A stretch of DNA of 64,000 bases from Chryseobacterium sp. T16E-39 (GTDB taxonomy: Bacteria; Bacteroidota; Bacteroidia; Flavobacteriales; Weeksellaceae), in the NCBI RefSeq assembly GCF_002216065.1, contig NZ_CP022282.1, forward strand, positions 4,712,001 through 4,776,000. Direction: 5' to 3'. The translations under genes and the position numbers were made by a program. Below the pieces are notes generated by a model, which saw nothing but the letters and a program-made list of their open reading frames with translations, was not told the DNA's origin and ran no database searches. Shown here piece after piece: positions 27,708 through 36,776 of this stretch; within the stretch, counting starts at the first letter, position 1, and every line of letters starts with the position of its first letter.

Positions 27708-29957
27708 ATGCGTTCATTACTGGTATTTTCTCTTATGATTTCCAATCTGTTTTTTTCGCAAACTCAACTGAATTTAATTCCTTACCCAAAAAATGTTACC
27801 ATTTTAAATGGTGGATTTAGCATTCCTGAAACATTATTTCTGGACAAAGACCTGCCAAAACAGGAAACTGAGTATTTAAAGAAAAGCTTAAGTTCAGATC
27901 TGAAATTTCAGACAACTGAAAAAGGAAAAGCACAATTGGTCTATACCCAACTGAAGAAGGTTAATGGTAATAATCAGAATGAGTTTTATTCATTACAAAT
28001 TTCTCCAAAGCAAATCCTGATAGAATCATATACGAAACAGGGATATTTCCTGGCTCTTCAGACATTGATCCAGTTATTTGAAAACTATCAGAACGATAAA
28101 AATATTCCTGCTTTAAAAATTGAAGATGAGCCCAAATTTGCATGGCGCGGAATGCATCTTGATGTTTGTCGTCATTTCTTCACAGTGGATGAGGTAAAAC
28201 AATACATTGATTATTTAGCCATGTATAAGCTTAATACTTTTCACTGGCACTTAACTGACGACCAGGGGTGGAGGATTGAAATCAAAAAATATCCAAAACT
28301 GACTGAAATTGGGTCTAAAAGAAAAGAATCGATGATCGGGGCCTATGTTGATAATACATTTGACGGAAAGCCATATGGTCCTTATTTTTATACACAGGAG
28401 CAGATCAAAGATGTCGTTAAATATGCAGAACAGCGACACATTACAATAGTTCCGGAAATTGAAATGCCCGGGCATGCATTGGCTGCACTTTCTGCTTATC
28501 CGGAATTGGCCTGTACAAAAGGTCCTTTTGAGGCTGCAACAAAATGGGGCGTTTTTGATGATGTATTCTGTCCTAAAGAAGAGACTTTTACGTTCTTAGA
28601 GAATGTTTTGGATGAGGTTATGCAGCTTTTCCCTTCCCAGTATATTCATATTGGAGGTGATGAGTGTCCGAAAACAAGATGGAAAGAGTGCCCTCATTGT
28701 CAGGAATTAATTAAAAAGAATAATTTAAAAGATGAACACGGGCTTCAAAGCTACTTTATTCATACCATTGAAAAATATGTAAACAGCAAAGGCCGGAAAA
28801 TAATAGGCTGGGACGAAATATTAGAAGGTGGGCTTGCTCCTAATGCGGCAGTAATGAGCTGGACCGGGGTTAATGGAGGTATTGAAGCCGCTAAATCAAA
28901 ACATTTTGCAGTAATGACGCCCGGAGCTTTTTGTTATTTTGATCATTATCAGGGTGATCCGCAATCAGAGCCTAATGCTTTCGGAGGATTTACCCCTTTA
29001 GATAAAGTATATTCTTACAACCCAATCCCTTCAGAGCTTAATGCTGAGCAGGCAAAATATATTTTGGGAGTTCAGGCTAATTTATGGACCGAATACATAT
29101 TGGATTTTAAACATGTTCAGTACATGATTTTTCCAAGGCTTATGGCACTTTCAGAAGTAGGTTGGGGAACTGCTGATTCAAAAAAATATAAAGATTTTGA
29201 AAACAGGGTTATACAGCAGTTTAAAATTTTAGATAAAAAGAAAATCAATTATGCGAAAAGTATTTATAATATTTTAGGAAAAGTCATTCCTTCTGCTAAT
29301 GGAGTGGCCTATGAATTATCCACTTCTCAGAATTCCAATGGAATAAAATATACAACGGATGGAACGGATCCAACGGCGAGTTCAATGCCTTATCACAACG
29401 CTATACCGGTATCAAAAGTAATGACGATTAAATCTGCCTATTTTGAAAATGGGGTGATAAAAAGTGCTGTTTCTTCCCAACAGTTTAATCCTTCCAAAAC
29501 AACGGGAAAGAAGATTGTTTTAGAGCAGCAACCGAGTGAAAATTATTCTTTTGGAGGTGCTTTTACTTTAGTAGATGGGATTTTTGGAAATCAAAAACAG
29601 CTAGGAAAAACATGGTTAGGTTTCGATGGAAAAGATGTAGTGGCAGTTATCGATTTGGGAGTGAAAACCCAGTTTTCAGAAGTATATTTCAACACCCTGG
29701 AAAATAAAGGAAGCTGGATTCATTTGGCAAAATCAGCACAGGTCTCTGTTTCTGACGATAATGTCAATTTTAAAATGATTAAAGAGATCGGAAAAGATGA
29801 AATTCAGAATTCAAAAGGAAAAGTAAAATTGAATGTGGGAAATCAAAATTCAAAGTACATTAAAATAAAAATAGAAAATGCCGGAATTATTCCAGCTGGA
29901 AATCCTGGAGCTGATTCTAAAGCCTGGCTTTTTGTAGATGAAATAGGAGCAAATTAA
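27708..29957 (+). CDS. Secreted GH20 beta-N-acetylhexosaminidase
   Basis: 749 aa. Signal peptide (1-17), GH20 N-terminal domain (about 20-135), TIM-barrel catalytic domain with WHLTDDQGWRIEI and the catalytic pair Asp318-Glu319 in GGDECPK, a chitobiase-type C-terminal domain (YTTDGTDPT, about 540-600) and a discoidin/F5-8-like carbohydrate-binding region (about 610-749). It has no T9SS tail, so it is probably periplasmic or cell-bound. It releases terminal GlcNAc or GalNAc from glycans. It heads a co-directional set with glycosylasparaginase, CutC and beta-mannosidase, which suggests N-glycan breakdown. Confidence 0.93.
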   Translation: MRSLLVFSLMISNLFFSQTQLNLIPYPKNVTILNGGFSIPETLFLDKDLPKQETEYLKKSLSSDLKFQTTEKGKAQLVYTQLKKVNGNNQNEFYSLQISPKQILIESYTKQGYFLALQTLIQLFENYQNDKNIPALKIEDEPKFAWRGMHLDVCRHFFTVDEVKQYIDYLAMYKLNTFHWHLTDDQGWRIEIKKYPKLTEIGSKRKESMIGAYVDNTFDGKPYGPYFYTQEQIKDVVKYAEQRHITIVPEIEMPGHALAALSAYPELACTKGPFEAATKWGVFDDVFCPKEETFTFLENVLDEVMQLFPSQYIHIGGDECPKTRWKECPHCQELIKKNNLKDEHGLQSYFIHTIEKYVNSKGRKIIGWDEILEGGLAPNAAVMSWTGVNGGIEAAKSKHFAVMTPGAFCYFDHYQGDPQSEPNAFGGFTPLDKVYSYNPIPSELNAEQAKYILGVQANLWTEYILDFKHVQYMIFPRLMALSEVGWGTADSKKYKDFENRVIQQFKILDKKKINYAKSIYNILGKVIPSANGVAYELSTSQNSNGIKYTTDGTDPTASSMPYHNAIPVSKVMTIKSAYFENGVIKSAVSSQQFNPSKTTGKKIVLEQQPSENYSFGGAFTLVDGIFGNQKQLGKTWLGFDGKDVVAVIDLGVKTQFSEVYFNTLENKGSWIHLAKSAQVSVSDDNVNFKMIKEIGKDEIQNSKGKVKLNVGNQNSKYIKIKIENAGIIPAGNPGADSKAWLFVDEIGAN

Positions 29958-30002
29958 ATATCCAAATCTACCCAAATCCTATAACCTAAACTCTGAAAAA
30001 TT

Positions 30003-30995
30003 ATGAACTCAAGAAGAAAATTTATAAAAAATACAGCTATTGCCTCTTCTGCATTGCTGCTGAATCCTTTAGATCTGATCGCTAAAGAATTACCTGAAAC
30101 AAACAAAATCGTTAATAAGCCTATCGTTCTTTCAACATGGAACTTCGGATTAAAAGCCAACGAAGAAGCCTGGACAATTCTTGGTAAAAACGGACGTGCA
30201 TTAGATGCTGTTGAAAAAGGAGTTCGCTTGGTAGAGCTGGATCCTACAGAGAGAAGTGTCGGCTATGGTGGACGCCCTGACCGGGATGGAAGAGTGACAT
30301 TGGATGCCTGTATCATGGATGAAAATTATAACATCGGATCAGTTGCCTGCATTGAAAATGTTAAAAATCCAATTTCGGTAGCAAGAGCAGTGATGGAAAA
30401 GACACCGCACGTAATGCTGGTAGGAGATGGAGCACTTCAGTTTGCTTTATCACAAGGCTTTAAGAAAGAAAACCTGCTAACTCCAGAATCAGAAAAAGAA
30501 TGGAAAGAATGGCTTAAAAGCAGTAAATATCAACCTATTGTCAATATTGAGAACCATGATACGATCGGAATGATTGCATTGGATGCACAAGGAAACCTTT
30601 CGGGAGCTTGCACTACCAGTGGAATGGCTTTTAAAATGCATGGCAGGGTGGGAGATTCACCCATTATCGGAGCCGGATTGTTTGTTGACAATGAAGTGGG
30701 AGCAGCAACAGCAACAGGTCATGGTGAAGAAGTGATAAGAACTGTGGGAACTCACTTGGTTGTTGAACTCATGAGACAGGGAAGAAATCCACAACAGGCC
30801 TGTAAAGAAGCAGTAGAGAGAATTGTAAAAATTACGCAAAGAAGGAACAAAAACCTGAAAGATATTCAGGTTGGGTTTATTGCATTAAATAAAAATGGGG
30901 AATATGGATCTTACTGTATCCAGGACGGATTTAATTTTGCGGTTCATGATCAGAAAGGAAACCGGTTGGAAACTCCTGAATTTGCATTGAAATAA
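30003..30995 (+). CDS. N4-(beta-N-acetylglucosaminyl)-L-asparaginase (glycosylasparaginase)
   Basis: 330-aa Ntn hydrolase that cleaves the GlcNAc-asparagine bond of N-glycoproteins, close to the well-studied enzyme of Elizabethkingia meningoseptica. The precursor is expected to autocleave before Thr187 in NHDTIGM, making that threonine the N-terminal nucleophile. VGYGGRPDRDGRVTLDA and ATATGHGEEVIRTVGTHL are family signatures. The N-terminus SRRKFIKNTAIASSALLL is a twin-arginine-type signal, so the folded protein is probably exported to the periplasm. It lies 45 bases after the GH20 gene, consistent with co-transcription. Confidence 0.93.
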   Translation: MNSRRKFIKNTAIASSALLLNPLDLIAKELPETNKIVNKPIVLSTWNFGLKANEEAWTILGKNGRALDAVEKGVRLVELDPTERSVGYGGRPDRDGRVTLDACIMDENYNIGSVACIENVKNPISVARAVMEKTPHVMLVGDGALQFALSQGFKKENLLTPESEKEWKEWLKSSKYQPIVNIENHDTIGMIALDAQGNLSGACTTSGMAFKMHGRVGDSPIIGAGLFVDNEVGAATATGHGEEVIRTVGTHLVVELMRQGRNPQQACKEAVERIVKITQRRNKNLKDIQVGFIALNKNGEYGSYCIQDGFNFAVHDQKGNRLETPEFALK

Positions 30996-31021
30996 ATATT
31001 TTATACCATAAGATATCAATA

Positions 31022-31043
31022 GAAACGGGCTTTAGCCCGTTTT
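31022..31043. repeat. Short palindromic CGGGCTTTAGCCCG element
   Basis: aaacgggct and agcccgttt pair around a tiny loop; a second partial palindrome (ggctttagcc) occurs about 30 bases on, at 31069-31078. Palindromes of this kind recur between flavobacterial genes. It may act as a weak processing or termination signal before cutC. Confidence 0.6.
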
Positions 31044-31103
31044 CAAATTTTAATATTTATCATCCATTGGCTTTAGCCGAAACATAAAATTGAATATAAG
31101 AAA

Positions 31104-31766
31104 ATGTCAAAAATAGAAATAGCATGTTTTAATCCTCATTCTGCAATGGTTGCCTATGAAAATGGAGCAGACAGAATAGAATTATGCGATGGATTAAGTG
31201 AAGGGGGAACAACACCGGGTTTTGAAATAACAAAAGAGCTTCGAGAAAAAATAAATATTCCCATTTTTGTAATGATTCGCCCCCGTGGTGGAAATTTCAC
31301 CTACTCAAATGAAGAGTTTGAGCAAATGAAAAAGGATCTCAGTGAATTAAAAACGCTTAAAGTTGATGGTTTTGTTTTTGGTATTTTAACTGAAAATGAT
31401 GAGGTTGATATGGAGGCAAACAAGATCCTTATAGATCTGGCTCATCCGCTGCCATGTACTTTTCATCGGGCTTTCGACAGGGCAAAAGACCTTGAGGGTT
31501 CTTTAGAGAAAGTGATTGAATGTGGTTTTAAAACCATTCTTACTTCAGGGCAAAAACCTAATGTTACGGAAGGAAAAGAAAATCTTAAGAAATTAGTTGA
31601 GTTATCCAATGGTAGAATAGAAATTCTTATCGGCGGGGGATTAAGATCAACTAATATTCAGGATATCAGGGAATTTACAAACGCAACCTATTTCCACTCT
31701 TCGGCTATTACAGATGGTGGACAGTTTGCGAATGTCGATGAAGTAATTGCCCTGAAGAGTAAATAA
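31104..31766 (+). CDS. cutC: CutC family protein
   Basis: 220-aa TIM-barrel protein with the CutC signatures ENGADRIELCDGLSEGGTTP, IFVMIRPRGGNF and CTFHRAFDRAKD; cytoplasmic, with no signal. The family is named for copper homeostasis, but that role is poorly supported for most members. Here it lies inside a glycan-degradation gene set (GH20, glycosylasparaginase, then GH2 beta-mannosidase), all on one strand, so a role in sugar metabolism is possible; that is inference from context only. Confidence 0.9.
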   Translation: MSKIEIACFNPHSAMVAYENGADRIELCDGLSEGGTTPGFEITKELREKINIPIFVMIRPRGGNFTYSNEEFEQMKKDLSELKTLKVDGFVFGILTENDEVDMEANKILIDLAHPLPCTFHRAFDRAKDLEGSLEKVIECGFKTILTSGQKPNVTEGKENLKKLVELSNGRIEILIGGGLRSTNIQDIREFTNATYFHSSAITDGGQFANVDEVIALKSK

Positions 31767-31775
31767 TACCCAGCC

Positions 31776-31854
31776 TGTCATTCCGAGGAACGAAGGAATC
31801 TACACCAATTACACAGAGATTCTTTCATTTCGCTTCGCTTCATTCGGAATGACA
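31776..31854. repeat. Imperfect inverted-repeat element (TGTCATTCCGA ... TCGGAATGACA)
   Basis: The 11-base ends tgtcattccga (31776-31786) and tcggaatgaca (31844-31854) are perfect complements and enclose AT-rich sequence with further complementary gaacgaaggaatct-type motifs. It resembles the short dispersed elements common in flavobacterial intergenic regions. It sits between cutC and the beta-mannosidase gene. Confidence 0.7.
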
Positions 31855-31897
31855 AAGTTGGTAAATTACAATTGCTTACAAACAAACAATCCAATTA

Positions 31898-34378
31898 ATG
31901 AATAAAACGGCTTTTTTTGCTTTTCTTCTCGTTCAAAATTTTCTGAGTGCTCAGTTTTCAGAGCGAAGTCTGACCTCTGAAAAATGGGAATTTAAAAATT
32001 CAAAAGAACAAAAATGGCTCGGTGCCTCGGTACCAGGAATGGTGCATTTGGATTTAATGAATAATGCATTGATCCCTGATCCTTTTAAAGATGAAAATGA
32101 AAAGAAAGTTCAGTGGGTAGAAAATGAAGATTGGGAGTATCAAACCCATTTTAAAATATCATCTAAAGAACTGGAAAATCAAAACATAAATCTTGTATTT
32201 GATGGGTTGGACACATTTTCTGAAATCTACCTCAATGGAAAACTCCTGAAAAAAACAGATAATATGTTTAGAAAATGGGAGATTCCTGTTAAGCAAGACT
32301 TAAAGTCGGGGGACAACCTCCTGCAGATTAAATTCAGATCGGCAGTGAATACTGGAAAGGAGCTGGCAAAGAAAGTTCCTTTTACAATGCCAGAAAGCCC
32401 CAGAAGTTTTGTTAGAAAAGCTCAGTATCAGTTTGGGTGGGATTGGGGCCCCAGATTAGTAACAGCAGGAATATGGAAAGGGGTAAAATTAAATTTCTGG
32501 AATGATGCTCAACTTGAAAACCTAAAGATCGAACAAAAGACACTGACGAAAAAAAATGCCGATCTACGTATTCACCTTACGGTTGTTACTGACAAAGAAG
32601 GGAAGTATGATATTTCCATTAATGATAAAAAAAGTCAATTCCAATTAAAGAAAGGAAGTAACCGTATTGATATCCCGTTTGTCATAAAAGATCCAAAATT
32701 ATGGCAACCTAATGGATGGGGAGATCCTCACCTATATAGCATCAATGTTTCCTTACAAAAAGATTCAAAAACTATTTCCAGTGAAAACTTAAGGATTGGA
32801 TTGAAAACTGTAGAATTGGTGCAGGAAAAAGATGAAAAAGGGAAATCTTTCTATTTTAAAGTCAATGGGCATCCATTATACATAAAAGGGACGAACTGGA
32901 TTCCTGCAGATAGCTTTTCTCCAAGAATTACGAAGGAAAAATATCAAAAACTGATCAGAGATGCCAAAGAATCGAATATGAATATGATTCGTGTTTGGGG
33001 TGGTGGGATTTATGAAGATGATGAATTTTATAAAGCGTGTGATGAAAATGGAATTTTAGTATGGCAGGATTTTATGTTTGCCGGAAGCTTTTATCCGGCT
33101 GATGATGCTTTTTTGAATAATATAAAAGAAGAAGTAAAGGATCAGGTCAACCGGTTACAAAATCACCCATCAATTGCTTTATGGTGCGGAAACAATGAAG
33201 TAGATGAGGCAATTGTTAACTGGGGATATCAGAAACAATTGAAATATTCTAAAGAAGACTCCTTACAGGTATGGAAAGATTATAAGAAGGTTTTTCATGA
33301 CTTAATTCCAAATACTTTAAAAGAAAATCTGGTGGCTGACAAAAATATCTATTGGCCAAGTTCACCATCTATTGGTTGGGGACATAAAGAAAGTCTGACA
33401 GAGGGCGATTCTCATTATTGGGGCGTTTGGTGGGGAGAGCAGCCTTTTGAAATGTATAATGAAAAGGTCGGTCGTTTTATGTCTGAATATGGATTTCAGG
33501 GAATGCCAGGCTTGGAAACCACTAAAGCAATGTTTTCCGGAGTTCCTGATCTCAGTTTGAATAACGCCACCATAAAGGCGCATGAAAAGCATGCACGGGG
33601 TTGGGAGATCATCAACAAATATATGGAGCGCGATTATCCAGTTCCATCCGATTTTGTAAAATATAATTATGTCTCTCAATTACTACAGGCTCGAGGAATG
33701 CAGATTGCTATTGAGGCGCATCGCCGGGCAAAACCTTATAATATGGGGACTTTGTACTGGCAATTGAATGATTGCTGGCCTGTAATTTCGTGGTCTTCTA
33801 TTGATTATTCAGGAAACTGGAAAGCCTTGCATTATCAGGTTAAAAGAAGCTTTGAACAACAGGCTATTCTGGTTGAAGAGAAAGAGGGAATTCTAAATCT
33901 TTATGCGATTAATGATCTTTCAAAAACATTTCAAAACGTTGAAGCGACGATAGAAGTTGTTAAATTCAACGGAGAAATTCTTAACCAAATAGGTTTAGGG
34001 AAAAAGAATTTGGGAGATATTGTAAAATTTGATCCAAAAGAAACTAAAAGTATAGTTGGTAGGTTCCCTAAAGATGAGATCTTTTTAAGGATCAGGTTAA
34101 AAGATGAAAATGGGAAAGAAATTGCACATAATATTCATTTTTTTGAAAAGCCTAAGAATTTAAAACTAACAAAACCAACTGTAAAAATCAAGATGATCTC
34201 TTCTAAAGAGATTGAAGTTTCTACTGATGTTTTAGCAAAAGATGTATACTTAATAGGAGATACTCATTTTAGCGATAATTTCTTTGATCTTCTTCCTAAC
34301 CGTTCAAAACGGATTATAGTATCAAAACCTTTAGAAAAAGTTGAGGTAATGAGTTTGTGGGACGCGATTAATGATTAA
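31898..34378 (+). CDS. GH2-family beta-mannosidase
   Basis: 826 aa. Signal peptide (1-19), sugar-binding jelly-roll domain (WVENEDWEYQTHF region), Ig-like domains and a TIM barrel with RVWGGGIYEDDEFYKACDEN, acid/base Glu434 in GNNEVDEA and nucleophile Glu530 in SEYGFQGMP. These are the signatures of exo-beta-mannosidases of GH2, which remove the beta-mannose of the N-glycan core (Man-beta-1,4-GlcNAc). With the GH20 and glycosylasparaginase genes it completes a plausible path from core glycan to free asparagine. It lacks a T9SS tail and so is probably periplasmic. Confidence 0.92.
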   Translation: MNKTAFFAFLLVQNFLSAQFSERSLTSEKWEFKNSKEQKWLGASVPGMVHLDLMNNALIPDPFKDENEKKVQWVENEDWEYQTHFKISSKELENQNINLVFDGLDTFSEIYLNGKLLKKTDNMFRKWEIPVKQDLKSGDNLLQIKFRSAVNTGKELAKKVPFTMPESPRSFVRKAQYQFGWDWGPRLVTAGIWKGVKLNFWNDAQLENLKIEQKTLTKKNADLRIHLTVVTDKEGKYDISINDKKSQFQLKKGSNRIDIPFVIKDPKLWQPNGWGDPHLYSINVSLQKDSKTISSENLRIGLKTVELVQEKDEKGKSFYFKVNGHPLYIKGTNWIPADSFSPRITKEKYQKLIRDAKESNMNMIRVWGGGIYEDDEFYKACDENGILVWQDFMFAGSFYPADDAFLNNIKEEVKDQVNRLQNHPSIALWCGNNEVDEAIVNWGYQKQLKYSKEDSLQVWKDYKKVFHDLIPNTLKENLVADKNIYWPSSPSIGWGHKESLTEGDSHYWGVWWGEQPFEMYNEKVGRFMSEYGFQGMPGLETTKAMFSGVPDLSLNNATIKAHEKHARGWEIINKYMERDYPVPSDFVKYNYVSQLLQARGMQIAIEAHRRAKPYNMGTLYWQLNDCWPVISWSSIDYSGNWKALHYQVKRSFEQQAILVEEKEGILNLYAINDLSKTFQNVEATIEVVKFNGEILNQIGLGKKNLGDIVKFDPKETKSIVGRFPKDEIFLRIRLKDENGKEIAHNIHFFEKPKNLKLTKPTVKIKMISSKEIEVSTDVLAKDVYLIGDTHFSDNFFDLLPNRSKRIIVSKPLEKVEVMSLWDAIND

Positions 34379-34498
34379 GTCTAAAATCTGAGTGATCTGC
34401 AAAATCAGTGAAATATTATTGAGCTGAAAAAAATAGTCGTCGCATACTTTATTGTTTAAAAAATCTATTTTTTATATCTCTACCTAAGAAATCAGTCT

Positions 34499-34506
34499 TA
34501 AATTTG
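34499..34506 (+). promoter_or_regulatory. Promoter -7 element of the AEC transporter gene
   Basis: TAAATTTG followed by CA matches the TAnnTTTG consensus 20 bases before the ATG at 34527. No clear -33 TTG. Confidence 0.45.
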
Positions 34507-34526
34507 CAGCATAGTCCGACACAATT

Positions 34527-35435
34527 ATGGTGAATTTTGTTTTGATAGCAGTATGTATTTTGGCTGGAATGATTTTCAAAGCAACAAAATCTATTCATCC
34601 CGACGCCCATAAAGGGATCAATACCTGGATCCTCTATCTTGCTTTGCCAGCGGTTTCTTTTAAGTATTTACCTAAAGTTCACTGGACAGTAGAAATGCTT
34701 TTCCCTATTGTTGCTACATTTCTTATTGCTGTATTCAGCTTTGTTTTTATGATGCTTTACAGCAGGAAAAAAGGCTATTCGAGACGTTCACAAAGTACGA
34801 TGGAACTCATCAGTGGCTACAGTAATACTTCCTTTATAGGGTTCCCTTTAATCAGTGCTTTTTATGGGGAGAGCCTTTTAAGTATTGCGATCATTTGTGA
34901 TCAGACCATGTTTTTCAGTCTTTCAACTCTGGGAATTATTGCAGCAGTGAAAGGAGGGAGCAGATCAGGGAAGGTAAGTCCTCAGTTTATCTTAAAGAGA
35001 CTGATCACTTTTCCTCCATTAGTGGCATGTATCAGTGCGCTGGTGCTTTCTCAGTTTATTGATTTTACGATTGCAGAACCTCTTTTTGACAAATTAGCTG
35101 CTACGGTAAGTCCTTTAGCTTTATTTTCTGTAGGATTGCAGCTGAAATTTAATGGTTGGAAAAAATTAATTCCTCAAATGTCGATCTCAATGTTGTATAA
35201 ATTAATTTTAGCTCCGGCAATTGTTTTAGGACTCGCATTATTATTAGGAATAAAAGGAAATATCGCTAAAATTACCATATTTGAGGCAGCCATGCCTACG
35301 GTAGTTACTTCCAGTATTATCGTCGAACAGTTTAGACTGAACACCAAACTGACGAATTTAACCATTGGATTCAGCATAATAGTAGGATTTGCAACAACAG
35401 CTATCTGGTATCACTTACTTGATTTTATTTTTTAA
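34527..35435 (+). CDS. AEC-family transporter
   Basis: 302-aa membrane protein with about ten helices. The halves DAHKGINTWILYLALPAVSF and ELISGYSNTSFIGFPLI are typical of the auxin efflux carrier (AEC) family, which in bacteria moves organic acids such as malate or malonate. Specific substrate unknown. Its 3' end overlaps the convergent small exported gene by 11 bases and there is no terminator between them. Confidence 0.88.
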   Translation: MVNFVLIAVCILAGMIFKATKSIHPDAHKGINTWILYLALPAVSFKYLPKVHWTVEMLFPIVATFLIAVFSFVFMMLYSRKKGYSRRSQSTMELISGYSNTSFIGFPLISAFYGESLLSIAIICDQTMFFSLSTLGIIAAVKGGSRSGKVSPQFILKRLITFPPLVACISALVLSQFIDFTIAEPLFDKLAATVSPLALFSVGLQLKFNGWKKLIPQMSISMLYKLILAPAIVLGLALLLGIKGNIAKITIFEAAMPTVVTSSIIVEQFRLNTKLTNLTIGFSIIVGFATTAIWYHLLDFIF

Positions 35436-35910
35436 ACTCATCTCCAAGTTTAAAATCGTAAAGAAAAATTGAATCAATAGTATCTCGCCATTCTTCTACA
35501 GAATTGGCATTGCTCGGAACGGGCATTATTGAAGTTGAAGTATACAATGAACTTCCCTTTAATCTTATTTTAGCTTTAAAGGTCATCAGCTTAGCAGTCT
35601 TCTGTACAGTTATTAAAGCAAAAAGAGAATGGTCCATCATTTTTGCTTCAGAAAAAGAAAACTCAATGCTATTATCCGTTGTATTATCTTTTTTAAAGGT
35701 TTTAAGCGTTGACATCAAGTCGATCTTGTCTGTGATATTTTCTTCTTTAACAATCTCGAGGTTAACTATTTTATCGCCTTCTAACAATGGCTTAAGAATT
35801 ATCTTCTTTCCAATGGGAATTGTTATTTCTCCTTTGTTTATTAATGTTTTTTCCTGAGCCTGAATACCTATTATTAAAAATAATAACAATAAAGAAATAG
35901 TTTTTTTCAT
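35425..35910 (-). CDS. Small exported hypothetical protein
   Basis: 161 aa with a signal peptide (1-18, ending IQAQ) and a beta-rich mature domain; I do not recognise the family. It follows the TauE gene by 12 bases on the same strand, so the two are probably co-transcribed. The 3' end overlaps the AEC gene by 11 bases. Confidence 0.75.
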   Translation of the reverse strand: MKKTISLLLLFLIIGIQAQEKTLINKGEITIPIGKKIILKPLLEGDKIVNLEIVKEENITDKIDLMSTLKTFKKDNTTDNSIEFSFSEAKMMDHSLFALITVQKTAKLMTFKAKIRLKGSSLYTSTSIMPVPSNANSVEEWRDTIDSIFLYDFKLGDEFKK

Positions 35911-35922
35911 GATTGATTTTTC

Positions 35923-36672
35923 TTAGAGATAAGTTTTAATAAAGAAAACAATAGTAATTAGAAAGTTAAAAATGACAATACCCATTCTTAGTTTTACGGG
36001 ATTTAGCTTCTTGGTAAAATGTGCTCCAAAATAGCCTCCCAGAATAGTTGCAACCATCATTGTACAGGTTTCCGGCCAGTATACTTTTCCGGCCCAGATA
36101 AATAGAATAACTGCTGCAGCATTAGCAATTCCTGTAAAAAGAGTTTTATTGGCATTGATTACTTTAATATCTGATAAACCGAATAGCGCCCAAACAGCCA
36201 TCATCATAATTCCTACTGCCCCTCCAAAATAACCGCCATAGACTCCTAAAAGAAATTGAGCTCCCAATACTAATCCTGAGCCAATACGCATTTTTTTTCT
36301 CAGCCAGTTGCCCGCTTGTTTTCCAAAAGCAAAAGCTAATGAACCCAATAAAAGTAACCATGGGACAACAAGTTTAAAGCCAGCCGAAGGGGTATATAAC
36401 AATAATAATCCTCCTGCACATCCACCTAAAAGGGTAAGAATGATCATTGCTGTTATGGAAATCTTTGGAAAGGGTTTAATAAATTCCCTGAATTTCCACG
36501 CACTGGCTAAGCTTCCCGGAAATAAGGCCACAGTACTTGAAGCATTCGCCTGAATAGGAGGTACTCCGGCATAGATGAGTGCAGGGAAAGTAATGAACGA
36601 TCCACCGCCGGCTGCAGCATTAATTGCTCCAGCCATAAGTCCAATAAAAAATAGAAGGATATAATTTTCCAT
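35923..36672 (-). CDS. TauE/SafE-family sulfite/anion exporter
   Basis: 249-aa membrane protein of about eight helices. The duplicated motif AGAINAAAGGGSFITFPALIYAGVPPIQANASST and GVYGGYFGGAVGIMMMAV near the middle are TauE/SafE signatures. Members export sulfite, sulfoacetate or related anions. I use the ATG at 36672 (MENYILLFF); the frame extends 11 codons upstream through an unlikely leader. It is upstream of the small exported gene and divergent from priA. Confidence 0.88.
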   Translation of the reverse strand: MENYILLFFIGLMAGAINAAAGGGSFITFPALIYAGVPPIQANASSTVALFPGSLASAWKFREFIKPFPKISITAMIILTLLGGCAGGLLLLYTPSAGFKLVVPWLLLLGSLAFAFGKQAGNWLRKKMRIGSGLVLGAQFLLGVYGGYFGGAVGIMMMAVWALFGLSDIKVINANKTLFTGIANAAAVILFIWAGKVYWPETCTMMVATILGGYFGAHFTKKLNPVKLRMGIVIFNFLITIVFFIKTYL

Positions 36673-36776
36673 GAACAAAAAGTGATGAACAAATATAAGG
36701 TACAAAACAGGTAATGGCTTATAAAAAATTGCAATTCTGTCAGGAATGAATTAATTTTACAGTTTAATCATCTCTT

